From an uncultured Victivallales bacterium (GTDB taxonomy: Bacteria; Verrucomicrobiota; Lentisphaeria; Victivallales; UBA1829), in contig CALXRL010000093.1 in the NCBI GenBank assembly GCA_944390735.1, positions 1 through 64,000 on the forward strand: a DNA stretch of 64,000 bases, in the 5' to 3' direction. Of the stretch, positions 28,580-36,815 are shown in pieces; the stretch's first letter is position 1; each line of letters starts with the position of its first letter. The position numbers and the translations under genes are program-made. Under the pieces are notes generated by a model. That model saw nothing but the letters and a program-made list of their open reading frames with translations. It searched no databases and was not told the origin of the DNA.

Positions 28580-29683
28580 ATGAACAGCGCCATTCGAACC
28601 GTTTTCCGACACCTGCTCCGCAGAATGATGGACGGAACCCTTCCACCCGGAACCTCTCTGCCTACGGAAACCGCGCTCGCCGGAGAGTTCGGAACAACCC
28701 GGATGAACGTCTTCCGGGCGCTGGAACAGCTGAAACAGCATGGTCTTGTCGTCCGCAGGAAACGCGCGGGAAGCGCCGTCGCGCCGCAGCCCGATCCGGA
28801 ACGGATCCGTCAGCTGTATAATGAAAGCAGCAAGGTGGTCTACGCCCTGCTCTCGCGGAATCCGCGCGGAATTCACTGGAACCGGACCACCCTCACGGCT
28901 CTGGCCCAGACGCTGCGGAGCGCCGGTTATGAACTGCGCAGACTCCCCTTCCCCGCCGTCCCCTCCCGCCGCGACCTTCAGACCATTCTCGACCGGACCA
29001 CCGACGACGGCGCCGCCGCACTCGTCATCTTCCCCGATACTGGTGATGAACCGCTTCTGCGCGCCAGCATTCCGCTTCTGCTGGCGGCGAAAACCCCGAT
29101 CATGCTTCTCCACCGTTCCGATGAGCTCAACCGTCTTGACTTTGCCTCCTCGCTGGTCATCGACCATTTCAGCGACGGCATCCGGATGGGAACTCTTCTG
29201 CGCCGGAACGGAGTCAGGAAAGTGATCGCCCTCCGGAGGCCGGATCCGAAACCGGTCTGGTGCGCCCTCCGAACCGCGGGGCTCGCCACCGGACTGACCG
29301 GCGTGGAGGGCGATGCCGTTCCAATGGAGGAGTTTTTCATCGGCACCTCCACCCCGGACCCGCTGTTTGAAGCCATCCGCAGGGACCGCGGCAGGGAGCT
29401 CTTCTTCACCGCGCTGAACGACGAATACGCCGCGGAGTTTCTCCTCCAGGCCCGCGCACAGGGCCTCGCCGCAGGACGCGACTATCATCTTGCCGCGTTC
29501 GACGACAATCCGCGCTACCGCTCCCTCGGCATCTCCACCATGCAGGTGCCCCACAGACGCATCGGAGAGATCTTCGGACGCATGATCTGCGAAAACGCCT
29601 GGTACCGGCAGTACCCTCTTCATCTCTCCATCCGCGTCGAATCGCGCTTTCTCCAGCGTTCGAGCTGCCGGAAACTGCGGTGA
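28580..29683 (+). CDS. GntR-type transcriptional regulator with LacI-like sensor domain
   Basis: A 367-residue regulator. Residues 1-70 are a GntR winged helix-turn-helix (GTLPPGTSLPTETALAGEF, given as TLPPGTSLPTE; then NVFRALEQLKQHGLVVRRK). Residues about 95-360 resemble the periplasmic-binding-like effector domain of LacI/AraR regulators. The start at 28580 (MNSAIRTVF) has GGAG upstream; in-frame upstream residues do not look like protein. It is followed on the same strand by a GH43-like gene, the likely target. The effector is probably a sugar. Confidence 0.88.
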   Translation: MNSAIRTVFRHLLRRMMDGTLPPGTSLPTETALAGEFGTTRMNVFRALEQLKQHGLVVRRKRAGSAVAPQPDPERIRQLYNESSKVVYALLSRNPRGIHWNRTTLTALAQTLRSAGYELRRLPFPAVPSRRDLQTILDRTTDDGAAALVIFPDTGDEPLLRASIPLLLAAKTPIMLLHRSDELNRLDFASSLVIDHFSDGIRMGTLLRRNGVRKVIALRRPDPKPVWCALRTAGLATGLTGVEGDAVPMEEFFIGTSTPDPLFEAIRRDRGRELFFTALNDEYAAEFLLQARAQGLAAGRDYHLAAFDDNPRYRSLGISTMQVPHRRIGEIFGRMICENAWYRQYPLHLSIRVESRFLQRSSCRKLR

Positions 29684-29820
29684 GGCGTTCCGCCGCTTCC
29701 GGACCGATTATCCGGGGTGGAATCCGGAAAAAAAGCACATTTCCCTTTGATTTTTCCCGTTTTGTATTGTACATTTATAATGTTCATGAAACTTGAACTT
29801 TAAAACCGGGAATGAAGATC

Positions 29821-30804
29821 ATGTCGATCACCGAAAAGCGAATTCTGAGAGCCGATCTATCCTGCGGCTTCCGCATGGAGGACAGCTGGGTCTGGTGCGG
29901 TTCCGTTCTCCAGGGGGACGACGGCTATCACATGTACGCCGCCAGATGGCCGAAACAGTATCCGATGTTTGTCGGCTACCTCTATCAATCCGAAATTGTG
30001 CATGCGTACTCGGAGAGCATGTGCGGCCCCTACCGCTTTGTGGAACGGGTTCTGCCGACCGGGAAAAATCCCGCCGCATGGGACGGCCGCATGGCACATA
30101 ATCCGACTGTCGTGCGATACGGGAAACGGTGTCTTCTCTACTACATCGGGACGACCTACCGCGAGGACTCCCCCCGGATCATCGACCACGATCCCGTCCT
30201 GACCGACGCCATCTACAAACGCATCCGCATCGGGGCGGCCATCGCGGACTCTCCGGCGGGACCGTGGAACGTCCTGGATCATCCGATTCTGGAACCGCGT
30301 CCGGGGCACTGGGATCACCAGATCGTCACCAATCCGGCCCCCTGCGTTCTGCCGGACGGACGGATCTATCTTTACTATCGGAGCAACACGCCGGACGGAC
30401 TGCGCATCGGTCTGGCGGTCGCCGACCGGCCCGAAGGCCCCTACCGCCGCATCCAGGACGATCCCGTTCTCAGCGGATTCGACGTGGAGGATCCCTTCGT
30501 CTGGCACAACGGCTCGGAATTCGAAATGCTCGCCAAGGATATGAAGGGAACCATCACCGGGGAACTTCATGCCGGAGCGCATTTCAAATCCGCGGACGGC
30601 ATCCGCTGGGAACTGATCGGAAAGGCCTATTCCCGGACCCTGGAGGACGAACAGGGAAAACCGCTGCACCTCGGCTGTCTGGAACGGCCGCAGCTGCTGT
30701 TTGACGAACACCGGAAGCCCTGCTGTCTCTTTGCCGCGGCGGCGGACGGCCCCGGCGGATTTCATCACGCGCTTCACACCTGGAACATCGCCATTCCCCT
30801 GTAA
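29821..30804 (+). CDS. GH43-like five-bladed beta-propeller glycosidase
   Basis: A 327-residue cytoplasmic protein with the repeated-blade pattern of GH43/GH130-like glycosidases: AAWDGRMAHNPTVVRYG, HWDHQIVTNPAPCVLPDG, FDVEDPFVWHNG, and a final CLERPQLLFDE. Repeated N-P-x-V/C and D-P-F segments supply the acidic residues. The start at 29821 (MSITEKR) has GGGAATGAAG at proper distance; ATG 29812 is too close to that site. A clear TATAAT (29776-29781) lies upstream without a good -35. It lies after the GntR-type regulator, probably its regulon. Substrate not known. Confidence 0.75.
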   Translation: MSITEKRILRADLSCGFRMEDSWVWCGSVLQGDDGYHMYAARWPKQYPMFVGYLYQSEIVHAYSESMCGPYRFVERVLPTGKNPAAWDGRMAHNPTVVRYGKRCLLYYIGTTYREDSPRIIDHDPVLTDAIYKRIRIGAAIADSPAGPWNVLDHPILEPRPGHWDHQIVTNPAPCVLPDGRIYLYYRSNTPDGLRIGLAVADRPEGPYRRIQDDPVLSGFDVEDPFVWHNGSEFEMLAKDMKGTITGELHAGAHFKSADGIRWELIGKAYSRTLEDEQGKPLHLGCLERPQLLFDEHRKPCCLFAAAADGPGGFHHALHTWNIAIPL

Positions 30805-30966
30805 GCGGAGAGAGAACGGAAACGCGTCGAAACGCCCCCGTTCCGCGAAAAAAACGGAAAAAATCGCGGAGACCGGGAACCTCCGCGCCTCCCGGCTTGT
30901 CTTTTCAGAAAAAACAGCAGAGATTTTTCCTTTGCGGAATGTTTTTCAACCATAAGGAATGACAAG

Positions 30967-32193
30967 ATGACGAATCGCACCAAACAGTTTTTCATTCTGT
31001 TGACGGCCTCCGTCTGCGGAGGTCTGGCCGCCCTGCTTCTGGCACAGTTGTTCGCGCAGGACAGCCCCCGCGCGACAGCGGAGAAAGCGCGTCTTCCGAA
31101 GCCGCCGGAGCAGCGGCGCGTTTCCCCCGCCCTTCCCGCCTCCCTTCCCCTTTCCGGCGGAGCCGATGCGGAAACGCTTCAAACGCAATTTTCCGAAACG
31201 ATCTCCCGCTCCATGCCGGCGGTGGTTCTGATTACCGCGCAGAAACGCATCGGAGTCGTCAGCCCCTATGCGAATCTGTACAACTTCGGACGGAGAAGAA
31301 TTGACTACATGGAGATTCCTTCGGGCCAGGGCTCCGGATTCTTCATCCGGGAGAACGGTTACATTCTCACCAATCACCATGTGGTCCGCAATCAGGACTC
31401 CTTCTGGATCACCACGCATGAGGGGGAGGAGTATCCGGCAAAAGTGGTCGGAATTGATCCGCCCACCGACCTTGCGCTGCTGAAAATCGATGCGAAACGC
31501 AAATTTCCGGTTCTGGACTTCGCCAACGCCGATGATGTGCGGATCGGACACTGGGCCATCGCCATCGGCGCGCCGTTCAGTCTTTCGCGCACCGTGACCA
31601 TCGGCATTGTCTCCAACACCCGCCGCAACGGAGTGGGCATGAATCTGCATGAAAGTTATGTTCAGACGGATGCCTCCATCAATCCCGGCAATTCCGGCGG
31701 TCCGCTTCTGAACATCCAGGGGAAGGTGATCGGAGTGAACGATTTCATTCTCTCGCCCTCCGGCGGGAACATCGGCCTGAGTTTCGCCATCTCCTCGGAC
31801 ATTGCCAGACAGGTCGCCACGGAACTCATCAATCACGGTCATGTGGAACGTCCGTGGCTGGGTGCGGTCCTCGCGCCGCTCAACCGGAACGCGAAAAAGA
31901 AGCTCGGAGTCGAACACGGCGTACTGATTTCCCAGCTTTTCCGGAACTCTCCGGCGGCAACGGCGCTGCGCCCGGGCGATGTGGTCCTGAAGGCAAACGG
32001 ACGGGATATCGCCACTCCGTATGATCTTCAGGGTTGCATCTTCAGCCTTCTTCCCGGAGCAAAACTGAATCTGACGGTCCGGCGCGCGGGGAAGACCATC
32101 CCCATTGAACTGACCTTGACCAAATCGCCGCGCAACTGGTTCCGGAGCGGAATGAATTACGACGACGATTCCGTCTACGTCCGGCAGATGTAA
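30967..32193 (+). CDS. HtrA/DegP-like serine protease with a PDZ domain
   Basis: A 408-residue envelope protease. An N-terminal hydrophobic segment (residues 7-30) acts as signal or anchor, followed by a Pro-rich linker. The trypsin-like domain (about 75-290) has the triad His in LTNHHVV, Asp in PPTDLALLKI, and Ser in NPGNSGGPLLN. One PDZ domain (about 290-390) follows, ending in the usual LTLTK strand. At 408 residues with one visible PDZ it is DegS-like in architecture. It would cut misfolded or regulatory proteins outside the cytoplasm. It sits alone between unrelated genes. Confidence 0.93.
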   Translation: MTNRTKQFFILLTASVCGGLAALLLAQLFAQDSPRATAEKARLPKPPEQRRVSPALPASLPLSGGADAETLQTQFSETISRSMPAVVLITAQKRIGVVSPYANLYNFGRRRIDYMEIPSGQGSGFFIRENGYILTNHHVVRNQDSFWITTHEGEEYPAKVVGIDPPTDLALLKIDAKRKFPVLDFANADDVRIGHWAIAIGAPFSLSRTVTIGIVSNTRRNGVGMNLHESYVQTDASINPGNSGGPLLNIQGKVIGVNDFILSPSGGNIGLSFAISSDIARQVATELINHGHVERPWLGAVLAPLNRNAKKKLGVEHGVLISQLFRNSPAATALRPGDVVLKANGRDIATPYDLQGCIFSLLPGAKLNLTVRRAGKTIPIELTLTKSPRNWFRSGMNYDDDSVYVRQM

Positions 32194-32209
32194 CAGGATC
32201 CTGTCCGCT

Positions 32210-32260
32210 TTCCGCCGCCGAGCCTCCCCGGAGAGAGGCCGCCGACGGCGTTTCTTTTAT
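32210..32260. terminator. Possible terminator between htrA-like and ADP-ribosylglycohydrolase genes
   Basis: A GC-rich imperfect stem (GCCGCCGAGCCTC with GAGGCCGCCGACGGC, bulged) is followed on the plus strand by TTTCTTTT. It lies between convergent genes. Confidence 0.4.
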
Positions 32261-33589
32261 TCAACGGGCGTTGACCCGCTTCCAGACGGCGAGCGTCCGT
32301 TCGGCGAGAGCGGTCATGGTGACCTCCGTCTCGCCGATGAAATTCGGCTTGATCGTGTCGTTCAGCCGCTCCGCCAGACGGCTGGAAGAGTTGATGATTC
32401 CGACAATGGATCCGACGGTGGCCCCGTTGCAGTCGGTGTCCATCCCTCCCATGACCGCAAGGGCGCAGGAGCGGTCGAGATCCAGATTTCCGTACAGCAG
32501 CGCCATCAGAACGATCATCGCGTTGTTGACGGTATGAACGCGGTTCATGGTACGGTACCGGTCGTCGAGACGGTCCATGAACGACTCCCAGTCCCGGCAC
32601 TGCCGCCTCCATTCGAGCGCCTCGTGAACGGCCTGCGCGAACTTGCAGCGCGCCGGAATCTCGGAAAGGCCGATCTCGATCAGGCGATACGGATCGTGTT
32701 CGACAAATGCGGCGGCAATGACCGCGGCAAAGAACATCTCTCCATAGATTCCGTTCCGGGTATGGGTCCAATGAGCGTCGCGCCAGGCGAATTCGGCGGC
32801 GAGCTCCGGATTGCCGGCACAGGCATAGGCCCAGCCGTCGGCGCGGATCTGGGCGCCGATCCACTCCCGGTAGGGATTGTTGAAGCGGCGGGTGAAGGCG
32901 GGCGTCACAACGGATGGTCTGTCCGCATGGCGGGGACCGCGCAGATTGTAGTTCAGAATCGCCTGCCGCTCCGCCGTGCAGATCGCGGAATAGGGAAGAC
33001 GGGTGTTCCAGGTGTTGGCTATGTCGTACCACTGGAACTGCGGACCGAACGTTTCCAGAACCACCAGTCCCATCAGGGTGTAATGGATATCGTCGTCGGG
33101 TTCCATGAAGGCGATGTTTTCGCGAGTGGAGGCGCGACAGAATGCTTTTTCGGAATCATACGGCACGTAATCGGAAAGCTCCCAGGCGTTTTTGGAGACG
33201 AGATATTCCCGAATCCATCCGCGGGAGCGTCCCTCGACAGGCTTTCCGAGCGCGCAGCCCACGGAGCGTCCCCGCCAGGCGCCGTGAAACCGGTTCTTCA
33301 GCTCCTCTTCGGAAAGGGTCATCGGGCATCTTCGCGGGCCCTGCGAACGGAGTGCGCGGATCTCCTCCAGACCGTTCGGCTCCACCCAGTCATACCCCGG
33401 GACTCTGGGAAGCGCTTCCAGCTGTTTGTAAAATCCGGGAATGACGGAAGACCATGCGTCGGTCTCCGGATCAATCATCTCCAGTTTTTCCCGAAGCTCT
33501 TCGGGAATTTGAAATCCTTCATATTCCAGCTGCACCAGTTCATCCTTCAAGAGCTGAAGCGGCGTTGTCCATCCCGCGATCGGAATCAT
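32261..33589 (-). CDS. ADP-ribosylglycohydrolase family protein
   Basis: A 442-residue DraG-fold protein. After an N-terminal extension of about 100 residues comes FHGAWRGRSVGCALGKPVEG (in part GRSVGCALGKPVEG). The metal-binding acidic cluster is EPDDDIHYT (near 160) and the second metal site is GGMDTDCNGATVG (near 390), as in ADP-ribosyl hydrolases using two Mg/Mn ions. A perfect AAAGGAGG precedes ATG 33589. No ADP-ribosyltransferase partner is nearby. In such bacteria this subfamily often lies near sugar genes and its substrate may be a small ADP-ribose or other glycoside rather than protein. Confidence 0.88.
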   Translation of the reverse strand: MIPIAGWTTPLQLLKDELVQLEYEGFQIPEELREKLEMIDPETDAWSSVIPGFYKQLEALPRVPGYDWVEPNGLEEIRALRSQGPRRCPMTLSEEELKNRFHGAWRGRSVGCALGKPVEGRSRGWIREYLVSKNAWELSDYVPYDSEKAFCRASTRENIAFMEPDDDIHYTLMGLVVLETFGPQFQWYDIANTWNTRLPYSAICTAERQAILNYNLRGPRHADRPSVVTPAFTRRFNNPYREWIGAQIRADGWAYACAGNPELAAEFAWRDAHWTHTRNGIYGEMFFAAVIAAAFVEHDPYRLIEIGLSEIPARCKFAQAVHEALEWRRQCRDWESFMDRLDDRYRTMNRVHTVNNAMIVLMALLYGNLDLDRSCALAVMGGMDTDCNGATVGSIVGIINSSSRLAERLNDTIKPNFIGETEVTMTALAERTLAVWKRVNAR

Positions 33590-33723
33590 GGGAACCTCCT
33601 TTGTCTGTCCGGTTTACGTTTGGTCTTAATTATAGCAGAAAAAAAGGAGAAAATCTTCCTGAAAACCCCCTTTTTTCGAGCAAAAACAACCATTTCAACC
33701 GTTGAAAAAAAGAGGACGCGCCC

Positions 33724-33751
33724 TTGACATTTCGAAAAACGGGAATATAGT
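33724..33751 (+). promoter_or_regulatory. Strong sigma-70 promoter for the marR-thiG-thiH unit
   Basis: Consensus TTGACA (33724-33729), 16-bp spacer, TATAGT (33746-33751). The start codon is 37 bp past the -10 box, so the leader is only about 28 nt and cannot hold a riboswitch. Confidence 0.8.
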
Positions 33752-33764
33752 TAGCTTTCTAACT
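33749..33764. promoter_or_regulatory. MarR/SlyA-type operator overlapping the -10 box
   Basis: AGTTAG (33749-33754) and CTAACT (33759-33764) are exact reverse complements around CTTT. The core TTAGCTTTCTAA has the same size and arms as the SlyA consensus TTAGCAAGCTAA. It overlaps the -10 box and probable start point, so a bound MarR dimer would block initiation. Confidence 0.7.
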
Positions 33765-33787
33765 GTTTCAGAAAGTTTTCCGAAAAA

Positions 33788-34249
33788 ATGAGAGTGGAAC
33801 AATCGTTGCATTTCATGCTGCTGAAAGCGGAGGCCTCGCTGGCGAAAAAACTGTATCAGACGCTTCCCGGCCTGAACCTCTCGCCCGGCCAGCCGAAACT
33901 TCTGGACTATCTGTGCGAACACGACGGCTGCATTCAGAAAGAACTGGCCTCCGTCTGCGAGGTGGAATCGGCGACCATCACCCGCCTTCTGGCGCGGATG
34001 GAGGATGCGGGACTAGTCGAACGCCGTCCCTCCGCAACCGACCGCCGTTCGGTCAGTGTGTTTCTGACCGAGAAGGGCCGCCGGGCCGGGAAAATCGTAC
34101 AGGAACAATTTGCGCGAATCGAAACCGGAGCCCTCGCGGAAATCGACGAGGAACACCGGAACCTTTTTCTGGAACTGCTCTGCAGAATCCATCAGAATCT
34201 CTCGCACCGGGACGCGAATCCCGGACGATGCCGCAAGGCTCATCATTAA
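33788..34249 (+). CDS. MarR-family transcriptional regulator
   Basis: A 153-residue regulator of normal MarR length. The winged helix-turn-helix spans about 50-110: [22 protein letters not shown] is the helix pair (given as [17 protein letters not shown]) and [19 protein letters not shown] is the wing with the conserved DRR. ATG 33788. An SlyA-like palindrome overlaps its own promoter, pointing to autoregulation. thiG follows 19 bp after its stop, so the same repressor probably controls thiamine-thiazole genes. The ligand is unknown. Confidence 0.9.
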   Translation: MRVEQSLHFMLLKAEASLAKKLYQTLPGLNLSPGQPKLLDYLCEHDGCIQKELASVCEVESATITRLLARMEDAGLVERRPSATDRRSVSVFLTEKGRRAGKIVQEQFARIETGALAEIDEEHRNLFLELLCRIHQNLSHRDANPGRCRKAHH

Positions 34250-34268
34250 CAGAAAGGACCGATCCATC

Positions 34269-35042
34269 ATGAAACCGTTGCTCATCGGCGGAAAAGAATT
34301 CAAATCCAGACTCTTCCTCGGAACGGGGAAATTCGCATCGAACGAAGAAATGAAGAAAGCGATTCTTGCCTCCGGAACGGAACTTGTCACGGTTGCCCTG
34401 CGCCGCGTCAGCACCCAGCCGGACAGCAAGGACGACAATCTCCTCGCAGCCATTCCCCCCCATGTGAAAGTCATGCTGAACACCAGCGGAGCGAGAACCG
34501 CGGAGGACGCCGTCAAAATCGCGAAAATCGCCCGGGCGGCCGGCTGTGACTGGATCAAACTTGAGATTCATCCCGATCCGAACTATCTGCTGCCGGATCC
34601 GATTGAGACGTTCAAAGCGGCGGAGGAGCTGGTCCGCATGGGCTTCACGGTTCTGCCGTACATCAATGCCGATCCGGTGCTGGCGAAACGTCTGGAAGAT
34701 GTCGGGGTCGCGGCGGTCATGCCGCTGGGGTCCCCGATCGGAAGCAATCAGGGAATCAAAACGGAAGCGATGCTCCGGATCATCATCGAACAGTCGAATG
34801 TGCCGGTTGTGGTGGACGCCGGACTCGGACTGCCCTCCCATGCGGCACAGGCGATCGAACTGGGAGCGGACGCCATTCTGGTCAACAGCGCGATATCCGC
34901 CGCGGGAAATCCCTGCGCGATGGCGGAGGCCTTCGCTTCCGCGGTAGCCGCTTCGGAAAAAGCGATTCTGGCGGGCCCGGCGGCGGTGCTGGGAAATGCC
35001 AGCGCCTCCTCTCCGGCGGATCTCTTCAGCGAGGTGATCTGA
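34269..35042 (+). CDS. thiG: Thiazole synthase
   Basis: A 257-residue TIM-barrel enzyme that builds the thiazole phosphate of thiamine from DXP, dehydroglycine and ThiS thiocarboxylate. Family motifs: FLGTGKF near 17, the Schiff-base lysine in [16 protein letters not shown] (near 97), [25 protein letters not shown], and [11 protein letters not shown] 34269 follows AGAAAGGA. thiH follows, its ATG 1 bp after this stop. No thiS, thiF or thiS-like gene is seen in the window. Confidence 0.96.
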   Translation: MKPLLIGGKEFKSRLFLGTGKFASNEEMKKAILASGTELVTVALRRVSTQPDSKDDNLLAAIPPHVKVMLNTSGARTAEDAVKIAKIARAAGCDWIKLEIHPDPNYLLPDPIETFKAAEELVRMGFTVLPYINADPVLAKRLEDVGVAAVMPLGSPIGSNQGIKTEAMLRIIIEQSNVPVVVDAGLGLPSHAAQAIELGADAILVNSAISAAGNPCAMAEAFASAVAASEKAILAGPAAVLGNASASSPADLFSEVI

Positions 35043-35043
35043 A

Positions 35044-36159
35044 ATGAAAATGCTCCCCTATTCCAAGTACACGGCGGAGGAACTGGATTCCTACATCAAC
35101 AGCGTGACGCCGGAAAAAGTCAGGGCGTCGCTGCTTCGGCCGGAAGCGCAGTTTGTCGATTTTCTCCATTTCATCTCGCCTGCGGCGGCGGATCTCATTG
35201 CGGAGATGACGCCGTATGCGGCGGCAATCAAGCGGCGCTATTTCGGCAACACGATCCGCATGTTTGCTCCGCTTTACATTTCCAACTTCTGCATCAACAA
35301 CTGCGTCTACTGCGGCTTCCGCAAATCGTTCCACTACGAACGCAGACGCCTCAGTTTCGACGAAGTGATGAACGAGGCGCGGATCATTCACGAGATGGGA
35401 CACGACAGTCTGCTTCTGATTACCGGAGAGGATCCCAAAATCACCCCGGATTTCACGGCGGACTGCATCCGGGAACTCAAGCACAAGTTCGACTACATCA
35501 ACATTGAATACTATCCGATGCGGGAACCCGACTACCGGAAACTCTTTGAGGCCGGATGCCACGGTCTGACCATTTTCCAGGAGACCTACGATCCCGAACT
35601 GTATCCGAGTCTTCATCCGTCGGGACCGAAAGCGGACTACAACTTCCGTCTGAACGCTCTGGCGGAGGGCGGCCGCGCCGGATTCTACAATCTCGGCATG
35701 GGAGCGCTTCTCGGACTGAATCCGAACTGGCGCATCGAAGCGATCAATCTCGCCATCCACGGCATGTGGATCCGGAAGAACTTCTGGAAGAGTCACATTC
35801 AGTTCTCCTTCCCCCGGATCACGCCGACCAAGTGGGGCTTCAATGTTCCGGCGCCGATCACGCAGGACAATCTGGAGCAGATGATCCTTGCCTTCCGGCT
35901 CTTCTTCCACGAGGCGGATCTGATTCTTTCCACAAGGGAAACGCTGGAATTCCGGCTGCACATGGCGGAAAGCTGTCTGAGCCATATGAGCGCGGCGTCG
36001 CAGGTCAATCCGGGCGGATATCAGGATCACCTCGACGGAAAGTCGCTCGGACAATTCAAGATGCACGACGAATCCTCCGTGGAAACGGTCGCCGCCGGCC
36101 TCCGCGCCCATGGTCTGGAACCCGTCTTCAAAGACTGGGATATGAGTTTCGCTGGATAA
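35044..36159 (+). CDS. thiH: 2-iminoacetate synthase (radical SAM)
   Basis: A 371-residue radical SAM enzyme that cleaves tyrosine to dehydroglycine and p-cresol for ThiG. The cluster motif C-x3-C-x2-C is CINNCVYCGF near 81-90. Other family segments are LLLITGEDPK, IEYYPM, GLTIFQETYD and FSFPRITP. The arrangement TGA-A-ATG with thiG indicates translational coupling. It uses oxygen-sensitive chemistry, consistent with an anaerobe. Confidence 0.96.
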   Translation: MKMLPYSKYTAEELDSYINSVTPEKVRASLLRPEAQFVDFLHFISPAAADLIAEMTPYAAAIKRRYFGNTIRMFAPLYISNFCINNCVYCGFRKSFHYERRRLSFDEVMNEARIIHEMGHDSLLLITGEDPKITPDFTADCIRELKHKFDYINIEYYPMREPDYRKLFEAGCHGLTIFQETYDPELYPSLHPSGPKADYNFRLNALAEGGRAGFYNLGMGALLGLNPNWRIEAINLAIHGMWIRKNFWKSHIQFSFPRITPTKWGFNVPAPITQDNLEQMILAFRLFFHEADLILSTRETLEFRLHMAESCLSHMSAASQVNPGGYQDHLDGKSLGQFKMHDESSVETVAAGLRAHGLEPVFKDWDMSFAG

Positions 36160-36308
36160 GCGTCTTTTGCGCCCGGCATTCCCGCAGCCGGGGGAGCGAC
36201 AAACCGTCTTCCCGGAGAAAAAAACCTTCTCCGGGACTCCCCGGCCGTTTGAATTTTTTTCAAAGGCAATGTAGGGTACCATAGCTCCGGAAGCAGGAAG
36301 GAAACAGA

Positions 36309-36815
36309 ATGCCGCAGTCACCGAAAACTCCCATGGAAACAGCCGTCATGCTGCTGACCAGACAGCCATTGTCCCGTCTGGCGCTCAAACGCAGACTTCA
36401 CGACAAGGGCTTCTCCTGGAAGGATTCGGAGGAGACCGTCTCGGAATGCGAGCGATACGGCTACATCAATGACAAACTCATTGCCGAAGCCAGAGTCGCC
36501 CTGATGCGCGACCGCGGCGACGGAGCCAAAAAAATCAAGCTTCATCTCCGGCTCAAGGGCTTCGAAAAAGAGGTCATTGAAGAGGCATTCAAAACCGATG
36601 ACCGAAACTCGGAACGAAACGAAATCTCCATTGCCGTCGCCCTTCTCCAGCGGAAAAAAAGCTCCTTCGACCGGGAGACGGACCCGATAAAGAAAAAGAC
36701 CAGGGCCCTGCGGACCCTCGCGGCAAAAGGCTTCTCGGCCGGCGTCTCGTATGAGGCGATTGCGCGCGTTTTCGGCAGCAGCGAACCCGATTTCCCGGAA
36801 GACGACTCTCCATGA
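36309..36815 (+). CDS. recX: RecX-family regulatory protein
   Basis: A 168-residue helical protein with the RecX three-helix repeats: ETAVMLLTRQPLSRLALKRRL near 11-31 (core RQPLSRLALKRRL), then GYINDKLIAEARV, then a later repeat with KGFSAGVSYEAIARVFG. RecX inhibits RecA filament growth. No recA is in this window. Its stop overlaps the start of the next gene (ATGA at 36812). Slightly weak but family-typical similarity. Confidence 0.82.
   Translation: MPQSPKTPMETAVMLLTRQPLSRLALKRRLHDKGFSWKDSEETVSECERYGYINDKLIAEARVALMRDRGDGAKKIKLHLRLKGFEKEVIEEAFKTDDRNSERNEISIAVALLQRKKSSFDRETDPIKKKTRALRTLAAKGFSAGVSYEAIARVFGSSEPDFPEDDSP

Noticed and set aside
33752-33787. TPP riboswitch before the thiamine genes
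   Set aside because: The leader is about 28 nt, too short, and no THI-box sequence is seen before thiG either.
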